The notes: generated by a model not told the origin, from the letters alone. DNA of 64,000 bases from Marispirochaeta sp. (GCF_963668165.1 NZ_OY764212.1:558001-622000); one strand, 5' to 3'; positions 20,288 to 29,467 are shown, counted from the stretch's first letter. Program-made: numbers and translations.

Positions 20288-21802
20288 TCAGAAAGTATAA
20301 ATACTGCGGAACTTGTTCTCCAGATATTCCTGAAGGTACTCAGCCTTCAGGACTTCTCCGCTTACTTCCATACATAATTCGCCGGCAGTTTTGGACGCCC
20401 CATGACAATGTATTGATTCCCTGTGCCAATTTCTCAAGGAAGTAAAATCACCTTCCCGTATAATAGTATCCACGTCACCCGCTTTACGTTTAAAAGCAGA
20501 CCAGAACTGGGCTCCATAAAGGTTTCCCAAAGCGTAGGTGGGAAAATACCCGATGGCCCCCATGGACCAGTGAATATCCTGCAGCTCTCCTTCGGCACTT
20601 GTCTCAGGTTCGATTCCCAGCAGCTCCCGGGAAGCCTCTCTCCATGCGCCGGGTAAATCCTCAACCTTAAGCTCTCCGCTGACCATGGCAAGCTCAAGCC
20701 TGAAACGCAGTATTATGTGAAGTCCGTAGGTTACCTCATCGGCATCTATGCGGATATTGGTTGGTGAAACCTTGTTGATACCCCGGTAGAATTGCTCTAA
20801 ACCTGTTTTGTTTAACTGTGATGGAAAATACTCCCGGGCAAGAGGGAGATAATGCTCCCAGAAAGCGCGGCTTCGTCCGACGACATTCTCCCAGGTCCGG
20901 GACTGGCTTTCATGGATGCCAAGAGAGGTTCCTGTCGCCAGAATATTGCCCAGGATTTTCCTGTCAAAGCCCTGTTCATACAGGGCATGTCCAGTTTCAT
21001 GAATCAGACCGAAGAGTCCGGTTCCAAAATAGTCTTCCCGAAAGCGGCCGGTTATCCGCACATCATGAGCCCCGAGGGTAGCAGTAAACGGGTGGGCGGT
21101 TTCGTCTATGCGGCCGCGGCTGAGATCAAAACCCAGGTCCTGAACCACCCGACGGGCAAACTCACGCTGCTGTTCTATACTAAAAGACTGATGAAGAAAA
21201 GCATCATCAACCTGGGGCCTTTCTGCTATGCGGGAAGCGAGATTCTTTAACGAGGGTTCGAGATTTTTGAATACCCGCGAAACCTCCGCGGTAGTCATCC
21301 AGGGCTCGAACTCATCAATCAGAGCATCATAAGGATGATCTCCGTATCCCACAGCCTGAGCCTTCTCGACTACAAGGGAGAGGACCTCCTTTAGATGTGG
21401 CTGGAAAAGCGAGAAATCATCCCGTTTCCGGGCCTCCGCCCAGGCAGCCTGGGCGGCACTTGTGGAGCGGGCCAGAGATTCGATAAGAGACGAAGGAATG
21501 CGAATCTGCCTGGTATAAGCGCGGTAAACCTGCCTCAGATAAGCCACATCAGCGGGATCCTCCCCTGCAGTTCCTCCGGGGGTATCATCACCGCAACCGC
21601 AGGCTGCAAGCAGCTCGCCAACCCTGGGTGAAGTCAGGGACGAGTGGGCCAGAGACTGGAGCTGAGCCAGCTGCTCACCCCGCTCCTGGACAGCCTTAGG
21701 AGGAAGATAAGTTTCCTGGTCCCAGGCGAGAACCGCGGCGGATTCGCTTAAAAGCTGATAGTCCCGGGTAATCTTTTTCAAGTCTCCAATATAATCCTGC
21801 AT
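20288..21802 (-). CDS. Metallocarboxypeptidase, family M32
   Basis: Zinc carboxypeptidase of the thermostable carboxypeptidase 1 (Taq) family, 504 residues as expected. The zinc motif HETGHALYEQG lies at about residue 268, with a conserved GTSLGIHESQSR downstream that supplies the third ligand. Other M32 blocks include DEVTYGLHIILRF and HWSMGAIGYFPTY. Cytoplasmic, with broad C-terminal trimming activity. It starts 9 bases after thrS ends, with an AGGAG site before the ATG, so both probably share the thrS transcript. Confidence 0.94.
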   Translation of the reverse strand: MQDYIGDLKKITRDYQLLSESAAVLAWDQETYLPPKAVQERGEQLAQLQSLAHSSLTSPRVGELLAACGCGDDTPGGTAGEDPADVAYLRQVYRAYTRQIRIPSSLIESLARSTSAAQAAWAEARKRDDFSLFQPHLKEVLSLVVEKAQAVGYGDHPYDALIDEFEPWMTTAEVSRVFKNLEPSLKNLASRIAERPQVDDAFLHQSFSIEQQREFARRVVQDLGFDLSRGRIDETAHPFTATLGAHDVRITGRFREDYFGTGLFGLIHETGHALYEQGFDRKILGNILATGTSLGIHESQSRTWENVVGRSRAFWEHYLPLAREYFPSQLNKTGLEQFYRGINKVSPTNIRIDADEVTYGLHIILRFRLELAMVSGELKVEDLPGAWREASRELLGIEPETSAEGELQDIHWSMGAIGYFPTYALGNLYGAQFWSAFKRKAGDVDTIIREGDFTSLRNWHRESIHCHGASKTAGELCMEVSGEVLKAEYLQEYLENKFRSIYTF

Positions 21803-21811
21803 GACGGACTC

Positions 21812-23587
21812 CTAGAGTTCCTCTTTGTCTGTAATTACCGCCTCGGTTCTGGAAATAAAATCATTAAGAGGAATCCCGTTTTCCTGCTTGCCGTTCCTCA
21901 ATCGCACCGAGACAGCACCGGCGTCGGCCTCTTTTTCTCCCAGAATCAGCATGTATGGAATCTTATCCTGCTGGGCGTTCCGGATTTTCGCGTTTAAACG
22001 GTCGTCGCTGTCGTCCAGGTCTACCCGGAATCCCGCGTCCTTAAGAGCTTTATAGACCTTGTCCGCGTATTCCTCAAAAGCAGCAGCCACGGGGATCACC
22101 ATAATCTGGGTCGGAGCAAGCCAGACAGGAAAGGCTCCGCCGTAATGCTCGATCAGGACTCCAAAGAAGCGTTCCAGGGAACCGAGCAGGGCCCGATGTA
22201 CCATGTAGGGACGCTTCTCGGCACCTGACTTGTCGGTGTAGGTCATGTTAAAACGCTCAGGCTCGTTAAAGTCAAACTGCACGGTGGAAAGCTGCCAGGA
22301 GCGCCCCAGAGCATCCTTGATCTTCAGGTCGATCTTGGGGCCGTAGAATGCGCCGCCTCCTTCGTCGACTTCGTACTCCAGTCCTTCTGCCTCAATGGCC
22401 TTGCGCAGGGATTCTTCCGCAAGCTTCCACTGCTCAGGATCGCCCACTGCTTTCTCCGGCATTGTCGAAAGGTATGCCTGTATATCCTTGAAGCCGAAAG
22501 AGCGCAGCATATGAAGAGAAAAGCGCAGGACCTCGAGGATTTCGTCCTCTACCTGCCCGGGAGTACAAAAGATATGTGCATCATCCTGGGTAAAGCCCCG
22601 GACACGCAGCAAACCATGAAGGGTACCGGATTTTTCATAACGGTAGACCGTTCCCAGCTCTGCCCAGCGGAAGGGCAGCTCCCGGTAAGAGTGCTTGTTT
22701 GTCTTGTAGATCATAATGTGAAAAGGACAGTTCATGGGTTTGGCGTAATAATTGGCCTTGTCCATGATCATCTCCGGGTACATTCCTTCGGCGTAAAAAT
22801 CCAGATGCCCGGAGGTTTCCCACAGCCATGATTTACCTACGTGAGGTGTAAAAAGAAACTCGTATCCGTTTTTACGATGTTCATCCCGCCAGAAATCTTC
22901 GATAGCGACCCGGATACGCGCGCCTTTGGGGTGCCAGTAGACCAGTCCGGGTCCCGCCTCCTCGTGGGTACTGAAAAGGTCCAGCTCCCGGCCGACTTTA
23001 CGGTGGTCCCGTTTCTCCAACTCTTCAAGCTGCTGCAGATAAAGCCGCAGATCCTTTGGGTTGGTCCAGGCAGTACCGTAAATCCGCTGCAACATGGGAC
23101 GCTTTTCGTCTCCCCGCCAGTATGCTCCGGCAATGGAAAGAAGCTTGAAGCTTTGAGGATTCAGCCTGGAGGTGCTCTCCACATGAGGTCCCCGGCATAA
23201 ATCGGTAAAACCGCCCTGGCTGTAGATGGAAATTTCCTCGCCCTCGGGTAATTCGTTTATAAGCTCCACCTTGTAGGGCTGATCGACAAAACGCTTCAAG
23301 GCCTCGTCCCGGCTTATTACCTGCCGCTCGAAAGGAAGCCCCTTTTTTATTATCTCCTGCATGCGTGCGGTGATCTCTTCCAGATCCTCTTCTTTCAGGG
23401 AACGGGGTAAATCAAAATCGTAGTAAAAGCCGTTCTCGATGGCAGGACCTATGGCGACCTTTCCTTCAGGAAAAATCTGCAATACCGCCTCGGCCATAAC
23501 GTGAGCCATGGAATGGCGTATTCGGTGAAGTTTTTCCTCTTTGGCGTCCGCTTTACTATCCGCAGCCTTTTTATTCTCGTTGCTCAT
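21812..23587 (-). CDS. thrS: Threonine--tRNA ligase without TGS domain
   Basis: Charges tRNA-Thr. The 591-residue protein has the editing domain first (HSMAH near 25 and CRGPH near 130, the zinc-like editing pocket), then the class II core (motif 2 around FRWAELGTVYRYE, motif 3 GSLERFFGVLIEHYGG) and the anticodon-binding domain from about 490. The N-terminal TGS domain of about 60 residues found in E. coli ThrS is absent; instead there is a short charged leader rich in Lys and Glu. Start at 23587 is preferred because GAGGT lies 8 bases upstream; an ATG at 23608 has none. Controlled by a T-box leader. Confidence 0.95.
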   Translation of the reverse strand: MSNENKKAADSKADAKEEKLHRIRHSMAHVMAEAVLQIFPEGKVAIGPAIENGFYYDFDLPRSLKEEDLEEITARMQEIIKKGLPFERQVISRDEALKRFVDQPYKVELINELPEGEEISIYSQGGFTDLCRGPHVESTSRLNPQSFKLLSIAGAYWRGDEKRPMLQRIYGTAWTNPKDLRLYLQQLEELEKRDHRKVGRELDLFSTHEEAGPGLVYWHPKGARIRVAIEDFWRDEHRKNGYEFLFTPHVGKSWLWETSGHLDFYAEGMYPEMIMDKANYYAKPMNCPFHIMIYKTNKHSYRELPFRWAELGTVYRYEKSGTLHGLLRVRGFTQDDAHIFCTPGQVEDEILEVLRFSLHMLRSFGFKDIQAYLSTMPEKAVGDPEQWKLAEESLRKAIEAEGLEYEVDEGGGAFYGPKIDLKIKDALGRSWQLSTVQFDFNEPERFNMTYTDKSGAEKRPYMVHRALLGSLERFFGVLIEHYGGAFPVWLAPTQIMVIPVAAAFEEYADKVYKALKDAGFRVDLDDSDDRLNAKIRNAQQDKIPYMLILGEKEADAGAVSVRLRNGKQENGIPLNDFISRTEAVITDKEEL

Positions 23588-23623
23588 GTAAGCACCTCGC
23601 TTGATCATGTTGGTTCTATATAC

Positions 23624-23695
23624 AAAAAGCCTTCAGGGCTCATCCCACCCGACCCTCGATAAGGCCATTCGGGTAAGGACGAAGGCCTGAAGGCT
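23624..23695 (-). terminator. T-box-controlled terminator of thrS
   Basis: On the minus strand agccttcaggc (about 23685-23695) pairs with gccctgaaggct (about 23629-23640), followed by ttttt. The 5' arm overlaps the region that the T-box antiterminator would capture, the classical attenuation switch. Confidence 0.8.
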
Positions 23696-23995
23696 CTCCG
23701 CGGTTCCACCTTACTTCGCCATTGTCGGTCTTTTTTATTCCCTCTTCGGGTTCGTCCGACGGCGCTCTCGATTCTCCCCTTTTTCTGCGCCTGTTAAGCA
23801 CAGGAGCAGGAAGGCATCACCCTACGGCGGGAGTAGTTCCGGCACAGCATACTTGAAGCATAGCTCCGTTCAGCCTGCAGCTCGGAAGTGGTTTTCTCTC
23901 CGGACGAAACAGGCGGCTTCCAGCCTCTATTTATAACAGGGCCGCCCTCTCTGTTGATCCGAACCCGAAGATACTCGTCTTCGTCAAAGCTTTGT
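23624..23995 (-). promoter_or_regulatory. T-box riboswitch leader of thrS
   Basis: The leader carries the T-box bulge sequence aggtggaaccgcg (23699-23711 on the minus strand), the invariant antiterminator element that pairs with the tRNA acceptor end. Near the 5' end gacgaagacgagta and ggctggaagcc resemble stem I elements, and a candidate specifier ACC followed by A is at 23890-23892, a threonine codon. A terminator follows, then thrS. Together these predict that uncharged tRNA-Thr(GGU) turns on thrS. The UGGA bulge predicts U at position 73 of that tRNA. T-boxes are typical of Firmicutes, so its presence here is notable. Confidence 0.85.
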
Positions 23996-24000
23996 ATTAT

Positions 24001-24029
24001 TAGATACTAAAAAGAGCTGCCGCTGTCAA
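24001..24029 (-). promoter_or_regulatory. thrS promoter
   Basis: TTGACA (24024-24029), 17-base spacer, TATCTA (24001-24006) on the minus strand. It straddles the stop codon of the upstream iclR gene, so thrS has its own promoter and the leader begins near 23995. Confidence 0.7.
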
Positions 24030-24798
24030 CCATAAAAAACCCCTGGCCCCTGTAACCCATCCGCAGGCTGATTGAGCGGGCAGTCTCCATAACAAGCCGA
24101 ACGTTGCGTTCAGTAACATCGTCTTCAGTGTACGAAAGGTCCCAGGATGTGCTGACAGCGGCAATGATTATATTCCGGTAATCAAGTATGGGGGCTGAGA
24201 CACACTTCATGTCAAGCTCCACCTCTTCGTTGTCAATTGAGTATCCCCGGTCCCGGGAAATATGGATCTCGTTAATCAACGAATCAATATCGGTAATCGT
24301 ATGATCAGTAAACCTGGTCATAGAAGCAGGATCCACGAGCTCCCGTATCTCATCATCCGTGCAGCCCATAAGCAGGGATTTTCCCAGGGCGGTACAGTAA
24401 AGCGGACGGCGTTGCCCGATAAAACAATAATCCCGAATCTCATTATGTCGTTCCGTCTTATCGATGTAGACAATTTCGCCGTCCTGCCGTATTGCGAGAA
24501 ACACCACCTGCCCCGTCTGCTGGGAAAGCTTGCGTAAATAGACCTGGGCCTCGGTCTTCAGCTCGAGGCTGTTGAGAAGGCCGCTGCATAGTTCAATAAA
24601 GGCGAGACCCAGACGATTCACATTGGAAGAATCGCTTTTCTCAATATAATTCCGTTCCCGCAGCACCTTCAGCAGCCGGTGCACAGTGCTCTTCGGCAGA
24701 TCGATTTTTTCACTGATCTCCGTAAGAGAAAGCCCACTTTCGAAGTGGGCGAGTAATTCCAGAATGTCAAAGGTACGGTCGATGGATTGTACGCTCAT
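24007..24798 (-). CDS. IclR-family regulator of hexuronate genes (KdgR-like)
   Basis: DNA-binding regulator of 263 residues: winged helix-turn-helix at about 5-60 (SLTEISEKIDLPKSTVHRLL) and the IclR effector domain from about 75 onward (motifs GQVVFLAIRQ, YCTALGKSLL, SIDNEEVE, CVSAPI). Last gene of an operon with TRAP, kduI and kduD genes, which makes a hexuronate-derived ketosugar acid such as 2-keto-3-deoxygluconate the likely effector. The 15-bp palindromes at the two promoters of the locus are its probable binding sites and would include its own operon. Confidence 0.88.
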   Translation of the reverse strand: MSVQSIDRTFDILELLAHFESGLSLTEISEKIDLPKSTVHRLLKVLRERNYIEKSDSSNVNRLGLAFIELCSGLLNSLELKTEAQVYLRKLSQQTGQVVFLAIRQDGEIVYIDKTERHNEIRDYCFIGQRRPLYCTALGKSLLMGCTDDEIRELVDPASMTRFTDHTITDIDSLINEIHISRDRGYSIDNEEVELDMKCVSAPILDYRNIIIAAVSTSWDLSYTEDDVTERNVRLVMETARSISLRMGYRGQGFFMVDSGSSF

Positions 24799-24869
24799 AC
24801 TATTCGATTGCTCCTTGCCTGACTGTCCAATAATTCATCAACCTTACTACTTTCTAAAAACTTTTTCAT

Positions 24870-25628
24870 CTAGCGGGCTAACCAGCCGCCGTCAACGGCG
24901 ATGGTATAGCCCTGCACATAGTCCGAAGCCGGTGACGCCAGAAAAACAACCGGTCCCTGTAAATCTTCAGGGAGACCCCACCGACCAGAAGGAATACGCC
25001 CAAGAATTTCCGCACTTCTCTCTTTGTCTGCACGCAGGGGAGCAGTATTGTTTGTCGCCATATAGCCGGGAGCAATTGCATTCACGTTAATGTTGTGTCT
25101 GGCCCATTCATTAGCCATGAGGCGTGTTATTCCCATTACACCGCTTTTACTCGCGGTATAGGATGGAACCCGAATTCCGCCCTGGAAAGAAAGCATGGAT
25201 GCGATATTTATGATCTTTCCACCCTGCTTCTGCTTAATAAATTGACGAGCCGCCGCCTGACTCATGAAAAACACTGTTTTTACGTTGATATTCATAACGT
25301 CATCCCAGTCTTTCTCACTGAAGTTTATTGAATCCTCACGGCGTATTATACCCGCATTGTTAACAAGTATATCGATCTTTCCAAAAGCAGACAGCGCTTT
25401 TTCTATGATATCATTAACCGGCTCTATGCTCATCAGGTTTGCCCTGATTTCGAGATACCCTCTTCCGGCTTTCTTTACCAGCGCAGCGGTTTCCGAGGAC
25501 TCGACGTAATCTACTCCGACGATGTCCGCCCCTGCTGCTGCAAGCCCCAGAGAGATTCCCTGTCCGAGCCCGGTAGAAGAACCGGTCACAATTGCAACTT
25601 TTCCGCTTAGATCAAATGAAAGACTCAC
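24870..25628 (-). CDS. kduD: 2-deoxy-D-gluconate 3-dehydrogenase / KDG dehydrogenase
   Basis: Short-chain dehydrogenase of 252 residues that interconverts 2,5-diketo-3-deoxygluconate and 2-keto-3-deoxygluconate with NAD(H). The cofactor motif TGSSTGLGQG is at about 16-25, NNAG near 88, and the catalytic Ser, Tyr-x3-Lys (SYTASKSG) near 150-160; C-terminus VDGGWLAR is typical of KduD. GTG start with AAGGAG 8 bases upstream. It follows kduI after 23 bases, so the two consecutive pathway enzymes are made together. Confidence 0.92.
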   Translation of the reverse strand: MSLSFDLSGKVAIVTGSSTGLGQGISLGLAAAGADIVGVDYVESSETAALVKKAGRGYLEIRANLMSIEPVNDIIEKALSAFGKIDILVNNAGIIRREDSINFSEKDWDDVMNINVKTVFFMSQAAARQFIKQKQGGKIINIASMLSFQGGIRVPSYTASKSGVMGITRLMANEWARHNINVNAIAPGYMATNNTAPLRADKERSAEILGRIPSGRWGLPEDLQGPVVFLASPASDYVQGYTIAVDGGWLAR

Positions 25629-25651
25629 ATTTTTCTCCTTCTGTTCCAGAA

Positions 25652-26482
25652 TTATTTCAGATCCGCCATTTCAATATGGTCCATATCAGTAAAGGTCTGG
25701 TTTTCTCCAACCATTCCCCAGATAAATGCGTAACGCCCCGTACCTACACCTGAGTGTATCGACCAGCTGGGCATAATGGCTGCCTGCTTATTTTTAACTA
25801 CAAGATGCCTGGTCTCCGCCGGTTCCCCCATAAAATGAAATACCCGTGTGTTCTCTTCCATGTTGAAGTAGAGATACACCTCCATGCGGCGGTCGTGGGT
25901 GTGGGCCGGCATGGTATTCCAGATAGACCCGTTTTTCAGCAGGGTCATTCCCATTACCAGCTGGCAGCTATCGACCACAGCAGGATGAACAAACTGATGT
26001 ATGGTCCGCTCGTTTGACTCCTCCGCAGAACCGAGGTTAACCTCTTTCGCATCCTTGAGGGTGATAACTTTTGACGGATAAGCTTTATGTGCAGGGGCAC
26101 TGTTGATGTAGAAGTCGGCGGGATTGTTCGCGGCCTCACTTTCAAAGCGGACCTCTCGTGTTTCAGCACCAATATAAAGCCCGTCCCTTGTTCCAAGATT
26201 GTAGGTTTCTTTTTCTGTGACAACCCTTCCTGGTCCGCCGATGTTGATGATTCCTGCCTCACGGCGCTGAAAAAAGTAATCAACTCCCAGCTCGCTTCCC
26301 GCTTCCAGCGAGAGGGCCTGTTTCAGGGGTACTGCGCTCCCGGCGATAATTCTGTCGACATGGCTGTAGGTAAGACGAATCTCACCGGGAGCAAAAAGAT
26401 CGTCAATCAAAAAATGTTTTCTTAAAGCCGGGGTATCAAAAGTTTTTCCGTGTTCGGGATGTACAGCATAACGAACATCCAT
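25652..26482 (-). CDS. kduI: 5-dehydro-4-deoxy-D-glucuronate isomerase
   Basis: Cupin-fold zinc isomerase that converts 5-keto-4-deoxyuronate, the product of unsaturated uronate breakdown, to 2,5-diketo-3-deoxygluconate. The 276-residue length and motifs VDYFFQRREAGIINIGG and the metal-binding MPAHTHDRRMEVYLYF (about 193-208) fit KduI. ATG preceded by AAGGAG. Placed between the TRAP permease gene and kduD, it shows that the imported solute is a uronate or a unsaturated oligouronide product such as pectin or alginate-type material. Confidence 0.95.
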   Translation of the reverse strand: MDVRYAVHPEHGKTFDTPALRKHFLIDDLFAPGEIRLTYSHVDRIIAGSAVPLKQALSLEAGSELGVDYFFQRREAGIINIGGPGRVVTEKETYNLGTRDGLYIGAETREVRFESEAANNPADFYINSAPAHKAYPSKVITLKDAKEVNLGSAEESNERTIHQFVHPAVVDSCQLVMGMTLLKNGSIWNTMPAHTHDRRMEVYLYFNMEENTRVFHFMGEPAETRHLVVKNKQAAIMPSWSIHSGVGTGRYAFIWGMVGENQTFTDMDHIEMADLK

Positions 26483-26506
26483 TGTGTTCTCCTTGAAGTT
26501 AGATAA

Positions 26507-27784
26507 TTATTTCATCAATAATTCCGGCAGCCACAGAGTGAACTGGGGAACAAAGCTGATGAGCAAAAGAGTAATTAAGTTAGCCGCCAGAAACGGCATG
26601 GCACCATAAAATATTTTTCCGATACGCAGGCCCGATATTGCGGACGCTACATTCAGACACATACCCACCGGAGGGGTAATTAATCCGACAGCCAGACCTG
26701 AGATAAGCAGCACGCCGAACTGAACAGGGTTCATGCCGAGACCGCCAACTATAGGCAGCAATACCGGAGTCAACAGCAGAATGGCGGGGCTGACATCTAT
26801 AAAGGTTCCTGTAACAAGAATTACCAGGTTAACGGCAAGAACAATCCAGATGCCCGGTAAATTCAGCTGATGGATAAACAGCGAAAGCATTTGCGGTACA
26901 TGTTCTATGGCGAGAATCCAGATATAGAGTTTTGACAATGCGATTATGATCATTACGTTCGCACTGGTCATAATTGCGTCTTTCATCAGCCGGGGGATTT
27001 TTTTGATTTTCAGGGTCTTGAAAATGACGGTACCCACGACAAACGCATAAAGCACTCCCATTCCCGCGGATTCAGTGGCGGTTGCAATACCGAGCACCAC
27101 GGACCCGATTACAAAAAGGGGCATTATCAGAGCCAGAATAGCCCTGTTAAAGGTCTCGATCTTCTGTTTCCTGTCAAGGCTGAACTCTTCCCGGGGGAAT
27201 CTTTTGAAGGAAGAGATTACAATGGTAATCGTCAGCATCAGAAGCCCGATCATGAGACCGGGAAAAAGGCTGCCGAGAAACAGCCTCCCAACCGATTCTT
27301 CAGCAGCCAGGGCATAGACCACCATGGGAACGCTCGGTGGAATAATCATCCCCATGGTAGAAGAGGCGACGGTTATACCACTGGCAAATTCCGGTGAATA
27401 ACCCTTGTGTTCCATCTCCGGAATAAGTACTGCGCCTATTGAAGCTGTATCCGAAACGGAAGAACCGGATATTCCGCCGAAAATCATACTGGCTAAAACA
27501 TTAACCAGGCCGAGCCCTCCCCGCAGTCGTCCCACGAAGAGCAGAGAAAAGTCGATGAGCCGCCGGGTAATCCCCCCTTCGTTCATAAGAAACCCCATCA
27601 AACAGAACAGGGGCAAAGCGATCATGGTATAGGAGTTCATACCTGCGAAAAGGCGTTGGGGCAATATGGCTATGAGTTCAGGGTGAACAATAATAAAATA
27701 TAGAAAAGAGGATACTCCCAGAGAATAGGCTATGGGTACGCCGATTACCAGAAGGAGAAGAAGACTGATAAGAAGAATGCTCAT
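26507..27784 (-). CDS. TRAP transporter large permease (DctM-like), uronate locus
   Basis: Translocation subunit of 425 residues with about 12 membrane segments. Family signatures include LPLFCLMGFLMNEGG, FGGISGSSVSDTASIG, MIIPPSVPMV and ITPPVGMCLN. It overlaps the small permease gene by 4 bases (ATGA), which implies translational coupling. Genetic neighbours make it a hexuronate or ketouronate importer; the substrate is inferred from context only. Confidence 0.94.
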   Translation of the reverse strand: MSILLISLLLLLVIGVPIAYSLGVSSFLYFIIVHPELIAILPQRLFAGMNSYTMIALPLFCLMGFLMNEGGITRRLIDFSLLFVGRLRGGLGLVNVLASMIFGGISGSSVSDTASIGAVLIPEMEHKGYSPEFASGITVASSTMGMIIPPSVPMVVYALAAEESVGRLFLGSLFPGLMIGLLMLTITIVISSFKRFPREEFSLDRKQKIETFNRAILALIMPLFVIGSVVLGIATATESAGMGVLYAFVVGTVIFKTLKIKKIPRLMKDAIMTSANVMIIIALSKLYIWILAIEHVPQMLSLFIHQLNLPGIWIVLAVNLVILVTGTFIDVSPAILLLTPVLLPIVGGLGMNPVQFGVLLISGLAVGLITPPVGMCLNVASAISGLRIGKIFYGAMPFLAANLITLLLISFVPQFTLWLPELLMK

Positions 27785-28278
27785 GCCAGGCCCCCTTCCG
27801 GTTTATCATGGGAGAACCAGATCTTGTATATATCAAAAGCACAATACAGCACTGCCAGAGTACAGCCCACCGGTACGCTGATCATAGCGATCCAGGAAGG
27901 CAGTCTGAGCACCGGGGAAGCCGAAGACCCTACCTTGGCGATCCAGGGAAAACTCAGCCGCAGCATGACGGCATTGATCCCCAAAACAAGGGTCAGCGAA
28001 AAGGTGTCCACAACAGCCTTTGGGATCTCCGGTAAACGGTCTATGAAGTAGGTCACTTTAATATGACTGCGCTTACCCAGAGACACAGCAGCGCCAAGAG
28101 CAGTGGTGTAGATAAAAAGGAATTCCATAAGCTCATTCCCTCCAATTATGGAGGTATTGAAAAGGTAGCGTAAGATTACAAGCAGAATCGTTAAAAGAAG
28201 GATTATCCCAAAGAAAACCGTTACAAGGGACTCCAGAAAGAGACTTATCCGTCCTTCTACGGCGACTATTCCTTTCAT
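27781..28278 (-). CDS. TRAP transporter small permease (DctQ-like), uronate locus
   Basis: Small membrane subunit of 165 residues with four hydrophobic segments and the usual N-E-x-x-E-F-x-F-I-Y motif after the first helix (GNELMEFLFIYTT). Its last codons overlap the start of the dctM gene. Gene order P-Q-M here is the common one, unlike the first TRAP operon of the window. Confidence 0.92.
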   Translation of the reverse strand: MKGIVAVEGRISLFLESLVTVFFGIILLLTILLVILRYLFNTSIIGGNELMEFLFIYTTALGAAVSLGKRSHIKVTYFIDRLPEIPKAVVDTFSLTLVLGINAVMLRLSFPWIAKVGSSASPVLRLPSWIAMISVPVGCTLAVLYCAFDIYKIWFSHDKPEGGLA

Positions 28279-28312
28279 ACAATAACAAACCTCGAATAGG
28301 GAATCACGGAAC

Positions 28313-28357
28313 AGGCGGAAGCAGCCCGAGCCGATATGACTCTGACTGTTTCCGCCT
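28313..28357 (-). promoter_or_regulatory. Intercistronic hairpin after the second dctP
   Basis: aggcggaa and ttccgcct pair at the base, with a further cag/ctg pairing inside and a loop of about 21 bases. It begins 7 bases after the dctP stop and is not followed by a T run in the direction of transcription. Same placement as the hairpin at 3311-3333. Confidence 0.55.
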
Positions 28358-28364
28358 AGTTTTT

Positions 28365-29378
28365 TTAATTACCGGCAATAGCCAGAACTTCGTTAATCTC
28401 GTCCCAGGAAAAAAGACCTTCATCAACATAGCCCTGCCAAACAGGCTTAACAGCCTTAACAAAGCCCTCCCGGGCGGAAGAACCTATTTCGTTTACTTCC
28501 AGCTCTTCCTGCAGAACCAGGTAGTAGTCCTTCTCTGAGCTCAGCCAGAGTTCGTTCGAATAATCCATGGTTGCTTCTGCTACGGAGTCAAATACAGCCT
28601 TGAGGTCATCAGGAAGTGACTCATACCAGTCAGGGTTCACATAGAAAGGATCCGGATGAACCTGCCAGTTTACAACGGAAAGATAGGTCTGGGGTTCATA
28701 GAACTTCATATCAACGGTATTGGAAAAGGGATTTTCCTGTCCGTCAACCACGCCGGTCTTCAGGGCCATATAGGTTTCGGTATAGGCGACCTGCTGGGGG
28801 TTGGCACCAATAGCCTTGAAGGTTTTTATTGTCATGTCGATGGGGGGAGTCCTCATCTTGAGACCACGAACATCTTCTACCGTTCTGATGGGCCGCTTGC
28901 TGTTTGTAATGTTCCTGAAACCTCCGGCCACACCGGTTGCCGGGATATACAGTCCGTTTTCCATGGCACTTTCATTGACCTTCTCGCCGAACTCACTGTT
29001 CATGACCTTAAGTACCTGGTCAATATTTTCAAACATGAACGGCAGTGTATAGATCAGGTACTTGCTGCTGGCACGTTCAAAAAGACCGCCCCGGCATCCC
29101 TGGATAGTCCCGATTTTTACCTGGTCAAGTACTTCGGCCTCTGTACCCAGAACACCGCCGGTATACAGCTCAACCTTGATTCGTCCGTTACTGGCCTTTT
29201 CCAGTTTGTCTTTAAAGAAAAACATGGACTGGCTGCGGGGGTGGGAGTCTGATTGGGAGTTGGAATACTTGAACACATAAGTTTTTTCAGCGGCTTTCCC
29301 CTCCTTCTGGCCTTCTGCCATAACTGCGACTGAAAGCACCAGACTTAGCACACAGACAAACAGTACAATTTTTTTCAT
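28365..29378 (-). CDS. TRAP transporter substrate-binding protein, uronate locus
   Basis: DctP-family receptor of 337 residues with signal sequence MKKIVLFVCVLSLVLSVAVM followed by a mature domain bearing LKMRTPPIDM and TGVVDGQENPFS. The conserved Arg of RTPP suggests binding of a carboxylate, consistent with a uronate. Start chosen at 29378 because AGGAGAG lies directly upstream and the signal peptide starts there; the frame extends further upstream without a site. First gene of the P-Q-M-kduI-kduD-iclR operon. Confidence 0.94.
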   Translation of the reverse strand: MKKIVLFVCVLSLVLSVAVMAEGQKEGKAAEKTYVFKYSNSQSDSHPRSQSMFFFKDKLEKASNGRIKVELYTGGVLGTEAEVLDQVKIGTIQGCRGGLFERASSKYLIYTLPFMFENIDQVLKVMNSEFGEKVNESAMENGLYIPATGVAGGFRNITNSKRPIRTVEDVRGLKMRTPPIDMTIKTFKAIGANPQQVAYTETYMALKTGVVDGQENPFSNTVDMKFYEPQTYLSVVNWQVHPDPFYVNPDWYESLPDDLKAVFDSVAEATMDYSNELWLSSEKDYYLVLQEELEVNEIGSSAREGFVKAVKPVWQGYVDEGLFSWDEINEVLAIAGN

Positions 29379-29399
29379 CTTTCTCTCCTTTGGTATATA

Positions 29400-29435
29400 T
29401 TCCACAATGCAGAAACACAGTTCCACATTATGGAC
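29400..29435 (-). promoter_or_regulatory. Paired IclR-type operators, dctP-kdu operon
   Basis: Two imperfect palindromes of one 15-bp motif: TTCCACAATGCAGAA (29400-29414) and TTCCACATTATGGAC (29421-29435), centres 21 bp apart, i.e. two helical turns. They lie at and just after the predicted start of transcription, a repressing position. Confidence 0.7.
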
Positions 29436-29439
29436 CTTT

Positions 29440-29467
29440 ATTATACTATAATGATTATTGTTGTCAA
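29440..29467 (-). promoter_or_regulatory. Promoter of the dctP-kdu operon
   Basis: TTGACA (29462-29467), 16-base spacer, TATAAT (29440-29445) on the minus strand; both hexamers match the consensus exactly. Confidence 0.8.
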
